64,000 nt of DNA, from the NCBI RefSeq assembly GCF_003248355.1, contig NZ_QKWY01000002.1:1054001-1118000 (forward strand), in the 5' to 3' direction. The translations under genes were made by a program, and so were the position numbers. Below are positions 40,196 to 48,498 of the stretch, piece by piece. Origin of the DNA: Streptomyces sp. AC1-42W. Its GTDB lineage: Bacteria; Actinomycetota; Actinomycetes; Streptomycetales; Streptomycetaceae. The stretch's first letter is position 1, and every line of letters begins with the position of its first letter. Under the pieces are notes generated by a model. It was not told the DNA's origin. It did not search any database and saw nothing but the letters and a program-made list of their open reading frames with translations.

Positions 40196-41917
40196 TCAGC
40201 CGGCCGGGCGCCAGGACAGCTCGCTGTCCATCGTGGCGCGCAGGCGCAGCGTCGAGACCAGGCGCTGGAACGCCTCCGACCAGTAGCCGTTCGCGCCCGG
40301 GGAGGCGTCCGCCGGCTCGTCCGGGGTGGTCGTCAGGACCTCCAGGCGGCTCGCTTCGGCCGGGTCCAGGCAGCGTTCGGCCAGGCCCATCACGCCGCTG
40401 AAGCTCCACGGGTAACTGCCCGCGTCCCTGGCTATGTCGAGGGCGTCCACGACGGCCCGCCCCAACGGCCGCGCCCACGGGACCGGGCACACCCCCAGCA
40501 GCTGGAACGCCTCCGACAACCCGTGCGCGGCGACGAAATCCGCCACCCAGGCCGCCCGCTCGTCCGGCGGCAGCACCGCGAGCAGCTTCGACCGCTCGGC
40601 CAGCGAGGCCGTGCCGGGGCCGTTCGACGGGGGCGTCGCCGGTGAACCGAGCAGCGCCCGCGCCCACACCGCCTCACGCTGCCGCACGGCGGCCCGGCAC
40701 CAGGCCGCGTGCAGCTCCTCGCCCCAGCCGTCCGCCACCGGCAGCGCCACGATCTCCTCCGCGCCGCGCCCGCCGAACCGCACCGGCCACACGGACAGCG
40801 GCGACGCCTCCACCAACTGGCCGAGCCACCAGGACCGTTCGCCCCGGCCGGACGGCGGCAGGGCCACCACTCCGTCACGCTGCATCGCCTCGTCGCACTC
40901 GTGCGGCGCCTCCACCGCGACGAAGGGCTCGTCGCCGGTGAGGCCGGGGCTCACACACGTCAGCGCGCGCTCCGCCATCCGGCCGGCGAGCGCGGAACCG
41001 GGCAGCGCGGACAGCAACTCGGCGGCCGTCGCCCGGACATTGCGGCTGCGGTCGGCCAGCGCCTCCTCCAGGAACTCCTCGTCCGCCCCGGACAGCCCGG
41101 TGCGCAGCGAGTCGACGAACATCAGCCGGTCCTCGGCCCGTTCCGTCCGCCATGTGGTGGCCAGCAGCGCGCGGGCGGCGTCCGCGTCATGCGCCCGTAC
41201 GACGCCGAGCAGCGCGATGCGCTCCGCGAACAGGCCCTCTTCCCACAGCTTGCGGACCGCCTCCGTGTCCTGCGGGGACGGCAGCAGGGCGCTCCCGGAC
41301 GCGCCGCGCAGCGCGAACTTCCACTCCGGGTTCAGCCCGGCCAGCCACAGGCCGCGCGGCCCGGCGAACTGCAGGGTCTGCGGGCGCAGATCGGTACGGG
41401 CACGGGCCGCGTCCAGCAGGGCGGGGAGCGCGGAGTCCGGCGCCCGGTAGCCGTGCTCGTTGGCGGTGGCCAGCCACTGCGGGATCAGCTCCGTGAGGTC
41501 CGGGGCGGCTCCGCGCCGGCCGCCGGAACCCGCGGCCCGGTCCGCCAGGAGCTGCGTCAGCCGGTTGCGGGCGGCCTCCGGCAGGGGCGGCCGGGGATCG
41601 TCGGGCGCCGGGGCGGGGCGGGGGGACGCGGCGGCGGGCAGCAGCCCGGCCCGGCGCCGCACGGTGTGCAGCGCGGCGGCGTCCAGCACGGCCGACGCCG
41701 TACCGTCCGGGCCGCCGCCGGACACGCCCGCGGGCGGGCGCCGGTCCGTACCGAGCAGGGCCGTCGTGACCAGCTCCTCCCACGGCAGCCCCGCCGGTGC
41801 GCCACCCGGCCCGCCGGAATCGGAAACGGAATCGGAAACGGAGGCGGAAACGGAGACCGGAGCGGGGGACGGGGACACGGGTTCGGTGGGTGTCGCGGCC
41901 GTGGTCGGGTGGGACAT
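40196..41917 (-). CDS. DUF5691 family protein, helical repeat, of the SWIM/MoxR/VWA locus
   Basis: 573 residues. A Ser/Ala/Pro-rich N-terminus precedes LPWEELVTTALLGTDRRPP, the opening typical of DUF5691. The middle contains HEAT-like helical repeats (EDRLMFVDSLRTGLSGADEEFLEEALADRSRNVRATAAELLSALPG in outline). No catalytic motif is seen; a protein-binding scaffold is inferred. GGAGGAG lies a few bases before the ATG. It follows the SWIM gene by 97 nt on the same strand and ends at a terminator shared with icmB. In other bacteria I recall this family with the same SWIM, MoxR and VWA partners. Confidence 0.75.
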   Translation of the reverse strand: MSHPTTAATPTEPVSPSPAPVSVSASVSDSVSDSGGPGGAPAGLPWEELVTTALLGTDRRPPAGVSGGGPDGTASAVLDAAALHTVRRRAGLLPAAASPRPAPAPDDPRPPLPEAARNRLTQLLADRAAGSGGRRGAAPDLTELIPQWLATANEHGYRAPDSALPALLDAARARTDLRPQTLQFAGPRGLWLAGLNPEWKFALRGASGSALLPSPQDTEAVRKLWEEGLFAERIALLGVVRAHDADAARALLATTWRTERAEDRLMFVDSLRTGLSGADEEFLEEALADRSRNVRATAAELLSALPGSALAGRMAERALTCVSPGLTGDEPFVAVEAPHECDEAMQRDGVVALPPSGRGERSWWLGQLVEASPLSVWPVRFGGRGAEEIVALPVADGWGEELHAAWCRAAVRQREAVWARALLGSPATPPSNGPGTASLAERSKLLAVLPPDERAAWVADFVAAHGLSEAFQLLGVCPVPWARPLGRAVVDALDIARDAGSYPWSFSGVMGLAERCLDPAEASRLEVLTTTPDEPADASPGANGYWSEAFQRLVSTLRLRATMDSELSWRPAG

Positions 41918-41932
41918 TGCTCCTCCTCGGGA

Positions 41933-42014
41933 GGCGTACTGCGAAGTCGTCGGCAGGCGTACGGTGAGTCGTCGAGAGGCGACCGCGAGGGCGTCGGCAG
42001 GCGTACGGCGAAGG
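41933..42014. repeat. 22-23-bp imperfect tandem repeat between the SWIM and DUF5691 genes
   Basis: Units start at 41933, 41956, 41978 and 42000, each beginning GGCGTAC or GGCGACC and sharing GTCGTCGGCA-like ends. They fill the gap between the two co-directional genes, up to the SWIM stop codon. Confidence 0.7.
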
Positions 42015-43412
42015 TCAGATGAGCGCCACGGTCTCGGCGGGCGTGTGCGCCCCCGCCGCCGCGGGCCAGGCCGCGAGCGGGTCGAAGCCGCGGTGGCCGC
42101 ACTCGCCGAAGACGATGAGCGGGGCCCCGCCCGAGACCGCGGCGAGCTTCCAGAGCGCCGGCCGGTTCAGCGCGGCGGCGGCGACCGGCAGGGCCTCCCG
42201 GCCCTCCGTGTCCACCAGCTGCCAGCCGTCCGGGGCCGGCACGGGTATGACCTCGCGCAGCGTCACCGGCCAGGACTCCAGCCAGGGGTCCTCGGTCAGG
42301 GCCCGCCCGTACGCGGCGACCGCATCGGCGACCGTGCCCCCCGGTGGCGGAGGCGCCGCGTCCGCCGAGATGCCGAAGCCCTCGCCCAGCTCGGCGCGCA
42401 GCTGCCCGGCCCCCGGATAGGGCGTCAGCCCGGCCTCGATCGTCGTGCCCACGGGCAGGGCCAGGGCGGGGGAGCGGCCGGCCGCCCCGTAGGACAGCAG
42501 CAGCGCCGTGCGGCCCGACTCCTCCCCGTACAGCCAGATGCGGCGGGCGACGATCCGCCCCTCGTGCGTGTCGTACTGGGCGAGGACCAGCCAGCGGTCG
42601 TGGACCGGCGGGCCCTCCGGGGAGGCCGGCAAACCGACCCGCGTACGCACCGTGGCCGCCAGGGTGGGCGGCAGCCGGTCGCGGCCCAGCCACGCCGCGT
42701 CCAGCAGATGCAGCAGCGCGCACTCCTCCAGCAGCCGCACCGGCCAGCCGGGCCCGGACGCCGGGACCGCGCCCAGCTCCCGCACCCGGGCCGCGAGCCC
42801 GGGCGCCTGCGCGTCCACCATGCGGGCCGCCGTCTCCTCCCACAGCCCGTACCCCGACTGCTCGGCCGCGGCCAGCCCCCCGCGCAGCAGATCGGTCAGC
42901 CGCTGCTCCAACTCCCGCGCACCGCCGCCGATCCGCTCGGCCCGCTTCTCCGCCCGCTTGCGCGCGGCCTCCGGATCGGCGGGACCGCCCGACGCGCCGT
43001 CCGCCCCGGCGGGCCGCGCCTTGGCCTCCGCACGGGCACGCCGGCCGTCCAGCCACTCCCGCGCCCAGTCCGGCGGCGTCCCGGCCGGCACCGCGGCGTC
43101 GTCGGACGCGTGGAGCAGCAGCAGGCCCAGCGCGTGCTTGCACGGGAACTTCCGGCTCGGGCAACTGCACCGGTACGCGGGCCCGGTGGTGTCCACCACC
43201 GTCCGGTACGGCTTGCTTCCGCTGCCCTTGCACAGCCCCCACACCGCACCCGTCCCGTCCGCCCCGGTCTCCGACCAGGAACCGGACGCGCAGAGCTTGT
43301 TCCCCGCCTTGCGTGAGGCGTCGTCAGGAGCCAGGGCCAGGACCTGCTCCACCGTCCAGCGCGCGGCCGAGGCAGCGGCTCCCAAGGGTTCTCCCCCGTC
43401 AGTCAGCAGCAT
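42015..43412 (-). CDS. SWIM zinc-finger protein
   Basis: 465 residues. The SWIM motif CxCx(n)CxH is complete at residues 82-93 (CSCPSRKFPCKH), preceded by the typical context GSGSKPYRTVVDTTGPAYR. The rest is helical and Arg/Ala-rich and has no enzyme motif. SWIM fingers bind DNA or proteins and are known in recombination factors. The ATG at 43412 lies 7 nt after TAACGT, the -10 of a RecA-NDp promoter, so the mRNA is probably leaderless; a TTG nine codons later with GGGGGAG upstream is an alternative. It heads an operon with the DUF5691 gene and is divergent from moxR. It resembles E. coli YehQ in family and context. Confidence 0.85.
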   Translation of the reverse strand: MLLTDGGEPLGAAASAARWTVEQVLALAPDDASRKAGNKLCASGSWSETGADGTGAVWGLCKGSGSKPYRTVVDTTGPAYRCSCPSRKFPCKHALGLLLLHASDDAAVPAGTPPDWAREWLDGRRARAEAKARPAGADGASGGPADPEAARKRAEKRAERIGGGARELEQRLTDLLRGGLAAAEQSGYGLWEETAARMVDAQAPGLAARVRELGAVPASGPGWPVRLLEECALLHLLDAAWLGRDRLPPTLAATVRTRVGLPASPEGPPVHDRWLVLAQYDTHEGRIVARRIWLYGEESGRTALLLSYGAAGRSPALALPVGTTIEAGLTPYPGAGQLRAELGEGFGISADAAPPPPGGTVADAVAAYGRALTEDPWLESWPVTLREVIPVPAPDGWQLVDTEGREALPVAAAALNRPALWKLAAVSGGAPLIVFGECGHRGFDPLAAWPAAAGAHTPAETVALI

Positions 43413-43419
43413 GCCAACG

Positions 43420-43490
43420 ACGTTAGGACGCCCCACTGACAATCGCCCTGACCTGCGCAAAGGCCGATTGTCAGTGCCATGGTGCACGGT
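43420..43490. promoter_or_regulatory. Divergent RecA-NDp (PafBC-type) promoter with 12-bp inverted repeat
   Basis: CACTGACAATCG (43434-43445) is repeated perfectly inverted at 43465-43476. On the minus strand it gives TTGTCAGTG-N8-TAACGT, a full match to tTGTCRgtg-N8-TAnnnT, 7 nt before the SWIM ATG. On the plus strand it gives TTGTCAGTG-N8-CACGGT, a full upstream match with a weaker -10. Both gene sets could thus answer to DNA damage through PafBC. Confidence 0.75.
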
Positions 43491-43541
43491 GGAACCACAT
43501 CCGGCCGACCGATCCGTCGACCGATCCGGAGGGGGAGATCC

Positions 43542-44654
43542 ATGACCGTGTCCGAAACCACCGAAGCAAGCTCCGGCGAGGCCCTGCGCCCGCACGCCGA
43601 GGACGCCTTCGCCGACGAACTCAAGGCGCTCGCCGCCGCCGACGACCGCCCCAGGCCCGAGCGCTGGCGGCTGTCCCCGTGGGCCGTCGCCCTGTACCTG
43701 CTCGGCGGGACGCTGCCCGACGGCACCGTCATCACACCCAAGTACGTGGGCCCGCGCCGCCTCGTCGAGGTCGCCGTCACCACGCTCGCCACCGACCGCG
43801 CGCTGCTCCTCCTCGGCGTCCCCGGCACCGCCAAGACCTGGGTCTCCGAACATCTGGCGGCCGCCGTCAGCGGCGACTCCACGCTGCTCGTGCAGGGCAC
43901 GGCGGGCACCCCGGAGGAAGCCGTCCGCTACGGGTGGAACTACGCGCAGCTGCTCGCCCACGGCCCCAGCCGCGACGCGCTGGTGCCCAGCCCGCTGATG
44001 CGCGCCATGTCCCGGGGCATGACCGCCCGCATCGAGGAACTGACCCGCATCCCCGCCGATGTGCAGGACTCGCTGATCACGATCCTCTCGGAGAAGACCC
44101 TGCCCCTGCCCGAACTGGGCCAGGAGGTCCAGGCCGTGCGCGGGTTCAACGTCATCGCCACCGCCAACGACCGCGACCGCGGCGTCAACGAGCTGTCGAG
44201 CGCCCTGCGCCGCCGGTTCAACACCGTCGTCCTGCCGCTGCCCGCGACACCCGACGCGGAGGTGGACATCGTCTCCCGCCGCGTCGACCAGGTCGGCCGC
44301 TCGCTCGACCTGCCGCCCGCCCCGGACGGCCTCGCCGAGATCCGCCGCGTCGTCACCGTCTTCCGCGAACTGCGCGACGGAATCACCGCCGACGGCCGCA
44401 CCAAGCTCAAGTCCCCCTCGGGCACGCTGTCCACGGCCGAGGCCATCTCCGTCGTCACCAACGGCCTCGCCCTCGCCGCCCACTTCGGCGACGGCGTGCT
44501 GCGCCCCGCGGACGTCGCGGCCGGCATCATCGGCGCCGTCGTCCGCGACCCGGCGGCGGACCGGGTCATCTGGCAGGAGTACCTGGAGACCGTGGTGCGC
44601 GAGCGGGACGGCTGGAAGGACTTCTACCGCGCCTGCCGGGAGGCGTCCGCATGA
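43542..44654 (+). CDS. MoxR-like AAA+ ATPase
   Basis: 370 residues. Walker A is GVPGTAKT (92-99). The Walker B position reads RIEELTRIPADVQDSL, where the usual LDE is IEE. The sensor 1 region is FNVIATANDRDRGVNEL and the arginine finger region ALRRRFNTVVLPLPA. A C-terminal lid domain follows. MoxR ATPases work with VWA-domain proteins to remodel or activate target proteins, and here the VWA gene is two genes downstream. GGAGGGGGAG precedes the ATG. The stop overlaps the next start (ATGA). The family and neighbours match E. coli YehL. Confidence 0.9.
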   Translation: MTVSETTEASSGEALRPHAEDAFADELKALAAADDRPRPERWRLSPWAVALYLLGGTLPDGTVITPKYVGPRRLVEVAVTTLATDRALLLLGVPGTAKTWVSEHLAAAVSGDSTLLVQGTAGTPEEAVRYGWNYAQLLAHGPSRDALVPSPLMRAMSRGMTARIEELTRIPADVQDSLITILSEKTLPLPELGQEVQAVRGFNVIATANDRDRGVNELSSALRRRFNTVVLPLPATPDAEVDIVSRRVDQVGRSLDLPPAPDGLAEIRRVVTVFRELRDGITADGRTKLKSPSGTLSTAEAISVVTNGLALAAHFGDGVLRPADVAAGIIGAVVRDPAADRVIWQEYLETVVRERDGWKDFYRACREASA

Positions 44655-47071
44655 CCGTCACCCGTGCGACGGGGCCGCTGCTGCTGGGCGTCCGGCACCA
44701 CGGCCCCGGCTCGGCCCGCGCCGTCCGTGCAGCCCTCGACGCGGCGAACCCGCAGGCCGTGCTCATCGAGGGCCCGCCCGAGGCCGACGCGCTGCTCCCG
44801 CTCGCCGCCGACGAGGAGATGCGGCCCCCGGTCGCCCTCCTCGCCCACGCGGTGGACGACCCAGGACGGGCGGCGTTCTGGCCGTTCGCCGAGTTCTCGC
44901 CCGAGTGGATCGCGATCCGCTGGGCCCTCGCCCACGACGTGCCCGTCCGCTTCATCGACCTGCCCGCCGCGCACTCGCTGGCCATGGAGGAGCCGGACCG
45001 GGAAGCCGCCGCGACCGACCGGGACGGCGCCGACGGGGACGGGGAGACCGGCGAACAGCCCGCCCCCGCCCCCGAGCCCGTCACCGCCCCCGTCGACCCC
45101 ATCCGGGTGCTCGCCGAGACCGCCGGATACGACGACCCCGAGCGCTGGTGGGAGGACGTCGTCGAGCACCGCGTACCCGGCGGCGACGAGGCGGCGGGAG
45201 CGCTCGACGCGTTCGCCGCCCTCGGCGAGGCGATGACCGCGCTGCGCGAGGCGTACGGCGACGGCGGACACCCCAGGGACGCCGTGCGCGAGGCGTACAT
45301 GCGCCTCCAGCTGCGGACCGCCGCCAAGGAGTTCGGCGACGACTTCGCCGTGGTCTGCGGCGCCTGGCACGTCCCCGCCCTGCGCACGCGCACCACGCTC
45401 ACCGCCGACCGGGCCCTGCTCAAGGGCCTGCCCAAGGTCAAGGCCGAACTGACCTGGGTGCCCTGGAACCACCGCAGGCTCGCCCGGCACAGCGGCTACG
45501 GCGCCGGCATCGAGTCGCCCGGCTGGTACGAGCACCTGTTCACCGCGCGGGACCGCCCCATCGAGCGCTGGATGACGAAGGTCGCCGGACTCCTGCGCGA
45601 CGAGGACCGGTTCGTCTCGTCCGCCCACGTCATCGAGGCCGTCCGGCTCGCCGAGACCCTCGCCGCCATGCGCGGCCGGCCGCTCGCCGGGCTCAGCGAG
45701 ACGACCGACGCCGTCCGGGCCGTCATGTGCGACGGCTCCGACATCCCGCTCGCCCTCGTCCACGACCGCCTCGTCGTCGGCACCACGCTCGGCGAGGTCC
45801 CCGACACCGCCCCCGCCGTCCCCCTCCAGCGCGACCTCACCCGCCTCCAGCGCACCCTGCGCCTCAAGCCGGAGGCGGGCGACCGGGACATCGAGCTGGA
45901 CCTGCGCAAGGACACCGACGCAGCCCGCAGCCGCCTGCTGCACCGGCTGCGCCTCCTCGGCGTCGGCTGGGGCGAACCGGGCACCGGCCGCAACGGCACC
46001 GGCACCTTCCGGGAGAGCTGGCGGCTGCGCTGGGAGCCCGAGCTGTACGTCCGCGTCGCGGAAGCCGGCGTCTGGGGCACCACCGTGCTCTCCGCCGCCA
46101 CCGCCCGCGCCGAGTCGGACGCCCTGGCCGCCACCGCCCTCGCCGAGGTCACCGCGCTGGCCGAGCGCTGCCTGCTCGCCGACCTGCCGGACGCCCTGCC
46201 CGTCGTGATGCGGGCCCTCGCGGACCGGGCCGCGCTCGACTCCGACGTCGGCCACCTCGCGGACGCCCTGCCCGCCCTGGCCCGCACCCTGCGCTACGGC
46301 GACGTCCGCGCCACGGACACCACCGCCCTCGCCGGGGTCGCGGCCGGCCTCGCGGAACGGATCTGCGTCGGCCTGCCGCCCGCCTGCACCGGACTGGACG
46401 CCGAGGGCGCGGAGGCGCTGCGCCGCCAGGTGGACGGCGTGCACACCGCGATCGGCCTGCTCGCCGGCACCGTCCCGTCGAGCGCGGACGGCCTGCGGAC
46501 GCGGTGGCGCGCCGTCCTCCACAAGCTCACCCTCCGGGACACGGTGGCGGGCGTCATCCGGGGCCGGGCCGCCCGCCTCCTCCTGGACGACGGCCACCTC
46601 GACCACGACGCCGCCGCCCGGCTGATGGGCCTCGCCCTCTCACCGGGCACCCCGCCGGCCGACGCCGCCGCCTGGATCGAGGGCTTCGTCGGCGGCGCGG
46701 CGGGCGGCGGCATGCTCCTCGTCCACGACGAACGGCTGCTCGCCCTGGTCGACTCCTGGCTCACCGGCGTGCCCGCCGACACCTTCAACGACGTACTGCC
46801 GCTCCTGCGCCGTACGTTCTCGGCCTACGAATCCGGCGTCCGGCGCACCCTGGGCGACCTCGTGCGGCGCGGCCCGGTCGCGGGCCACCCGGCGGGGACC
46901 GGCTCCCCGGCGGGCGCGGCGGCGACGATGCCCGGATTCGCCCCGGTCCTGGACACCGCCCGCGCCGACGCGGTGGTCCCGGTCCTGCGCCTGCTGCTCG
47001 GCCTGGACGAGCGCCCCGCGCCCGGCGCCCCCGCCCACCACGACGACCCGCACCTGGGGGAGACGGCATGA
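44651..47071 (+). CDS. DUF5682 family protein of the MoxR/VWA locus
   Basis: 806 residues. The N-terminus GPLLLGVRHHGPGSARAVRAALDAANPQAVLIEGPPEADALLPL is the hallmark of DUF5682. A further conserved block is FAVVCGAWHVPALRTRTTLTADRALLKGLPKVKAELTWVPWNHRRLARHSGYGAGIESPGWYEHLF in outline. The HHGPGS, EGP and CGAWH motifs look like an active site and recall the TraB/ChaN-like hydrolase fold, but that is inference. The C-terminal half is helical. ATGA overlaps link it to the MoxR gene before and the VWA gene after, so the three products are made together and probably form one machine. E. coli YehM is a relative. Confidence 0.82.
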   Translation: MTVTRATGPLLLGVRHHGPGSARAVRAALDAANPQAVLIEGPPEADALLPLAADEEMRPPVALLAHAVDDPGRAAFWPFAEFSPEWIAIRWALAHDVPVRFIDLPAAHSLAMEEPDREAAATDRDGADGDGETGEQPAPAPEPVTAPVDPIRVLAETAGYDDPERWWEDVVEHRVPGGDEAAGALDAFAALGEAMTALREAYGDGGHPRDAVREAYMRLQLRTAAKEFGDDFAVVCGAWHVPALRTRTTLTADRALLKGLPKVKAELTWVPWNHRRLARHSGYGAGIESPGWYEHLFTARDRPIERWMTKVAGLLRDEDRFVSSAHVIEAVRLAETLAAMRGRPLAGLSETTDAVRAVMCDGSDIPLALVHDRLVVGTTLGEVPDTAPAVPLQRDLTRLQRTLRLKPEAGDRDIELDLRKDTDAARSRLLHRLRLLGVGWGEPGTGRNGTGTFRESWRLRWEPELYVRVAEAGVWGTTVLSAATARAESDALAATALAEVTALAERCLLADLPDALPVVMRALADRAALDSDVGHLADALPALARTLRYGDVRATDTTALAGVAAGLAERICVGLPPACTGLDAEGAEALRRQVDGVHTAIGLLAGTVPSSADGLRTRWRAVLHKLTLRDTVAGVIRGRAARLLLDDGHLDHDAAARLMGLALSPGTPPADAAAWIEGFVGGAAGGGMLLVHDERLLALVDSWLTGVPADTFNDVLPLLRRTFSAYESGVRRTLGDLVRRGPVAGHPAGTGSPAGAAATMPGFAPVLDTARADAVVPVLRLLLGLDERPAPGAPAHHDDPHLGETA

Positions 47072-48273
47072 CCACGACCACCGACACCCCGGCCACCGAC
47101 GCCGCGCGGGACGAGCGGCTGCGCCGCTGGCGCATGGTCCTCGGCGCCGACAGCGAGGAGAGCACCGGCCGCCGGCTCACCGGCCGCGACGCCGCGATGG
47201 ACCAGGCCCTCACCGCCCTCTACGGCAGCGGCGGACGCGAAGGGGGCCGCAACAACGGGGGCCGTTCCGCCGGACTCGGCGGCTCCGCGCCCTCCGTGGC
47301 CCGCTGGCTCGGCGACATCCGGACGTACTTCCCCAGCTCCGTCGTCCAGGTCATGCAGCGCGACGCCATCGACCGCCTCGGCCTCTCCGCGCTCCTGCTC
47401 GAACCGGAGATGCTGGAGGCCGTCGAGGCCGACGTACACCTCGTCGGCACCCTGCTCTCGCTCAACAAGGCCATGCCCGAGACGACGAAGGAGACCGCGC
47501 GCGCCGTGGTCCGCAAGGTCGTCGAGCAGCTGGAGAAGCGGCTCACCACCCGCACCCGCGCCACGCTCACGGGCGCGCTCGACCGGTCCGCCAAGGTCAG
47601 CCGCCCCCGCCACCACGACATCGACTGGGACCGCACCATCCGGGCCAACCTCAAGAACTACCTGGAGCTGCCCGGCCAGGACGGCGCCGGCACGGTCGTA
47701 CCCGAACGGCTCATCGGCTACGGACGGGCCGCGCAGTCGGTGAAGAAGGACGTCATCCTCTGCATCGACCAGTCGGGCTCGATGGCCGCCTCCGTCGTCT
47801 ACGCGTCGGTGTTCGGCGCCGTGCTCGCCTCGATGCGCGCCCTGCGCACCCGGCTCGTCGTCTTCGACACGTCGGTCGTCGACCTCACCGACCAGCTGGA
47901 CGACCCCGTGGACGTCCTGTTCGGCACCCAGCTCGGCGGCGGCACCGACATCAACCGCGCCCTGGCCTACTGCCAGTCCCGGATCACCCGGCCGGCCGAA
48001 ACCGTCGTCGTGCTCATCAGCGACCTCTACGAGGGCGGCATCCGCAACGAGATGCTGAAGCGGGTCGCGGCGATGAAGGCGTCCGGGGTGCAGTTCGTGA
48101 CCCTGCTCGCCCTGTCCGACGAGGGCGCCCCGGCCTACGACCGCGACCACGCCGCGGCCCTGTCCGCGCTGGGCGCCCCGGCCTTCGCCTGCACCCCGGA
48201 CCTCTTCCCCGACGTGATGGCCGCCGCGATCGAGAAGCGGCCCCTGCCGATACCCGACAAGGAGCCCGTATGA
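47068..48273 (+). CDS. VWA-domain protein of the MoxR/DUF5682 locus
   Basis: 401 residues. An N-terminal helical part (residues 1-215) is followed by a von Willebrand A domain with a complete MIDAS: DQSGS (Asp234, Ser236, Ser238), Thr293 in LGGGTDINRAL and Asp in VLISDLYEGG. It should bind a divalent metal and a protein ligand and act as the adaptor of the MoxR ATPase. The start overlaps the DUF5682 stop. The Gly/Arg/Asn-rich loop GGREGGRNNGGRSAGLGG near residue 55 is probably flexible. E. coli YehP is a relative. No clear terminator follows. Confidence 0.88.
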   Translation: MTTTTDTPATDAARDERLRRWRMVLGADSEESTGRRLTGRDAAMDQALTALYGSGGREGGRNNGGRSAGLGGSAPSVARWLGDIRTYFPSSVVQVMQRDAIDRLGLSALLLEPEMLEAVEADVHLVGTLLSLNKAMPETTKETARAVVRKVVEQLEKRLTTRTRATLTGALDRSAKVSRPRHHDIDWDRTIRANLKNYLELPGQDGAGTVVPERLIGYGRAAQSVKKDVILCIDQSGSMAASVVYASVFGAVLASMRALRTRLVVFDTSVVDLTDQLDDPVDVLFGTQLGGGTDINRALAYCQSRITRPAETVVVLISDLYEGGIRNEMLKRVAAMKASGVQFVTLLALSDEGAPAYDRDHAAALSALGAPAFACTPDLFPDVMAAAIEKRPLPIPDKEPV

Positions 48274-48304
48274 CCCGCGGCCCACGGCCCCACCAGGGCG
48301 GATC

Positions 48305-48320
48305 TGTGACCGTAATCACC
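48305..48320. promoter_or_regulatory. Crp-like site upstream of sucC
   Basis: TGTGACCGTAATCACC contains GTGA-N6-TCAC about 180 nt before sucC. Two other GTCAC/GTGAC pairs lie nearby but with different spacing. Confidence 0.3.
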
Positions 48321-48498
48321 GTCCCGGTGTGATCTGCGATTTAGGGTCACGCGGGGCGCGGGGATAACCTGCGAGATGGACATGCCGCGTATTCGGTCAC
48401 CGTGTGCGCTTTCCCAGTGACACCGCAGTCACGTTGCCCCTCGCGGCACGCCCACGCAGAAAACCAACCGCGAGACCATTGATAAGGGACGGACGCGC

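Noticed and set aside
48417..48432. GTGAC/GTCAC pair near sucC as a second Crp site
   Set aside because: The spacing between GTGA and TCAC is 8 rather than 6, so it does not fit the site form used for 48305-48320.
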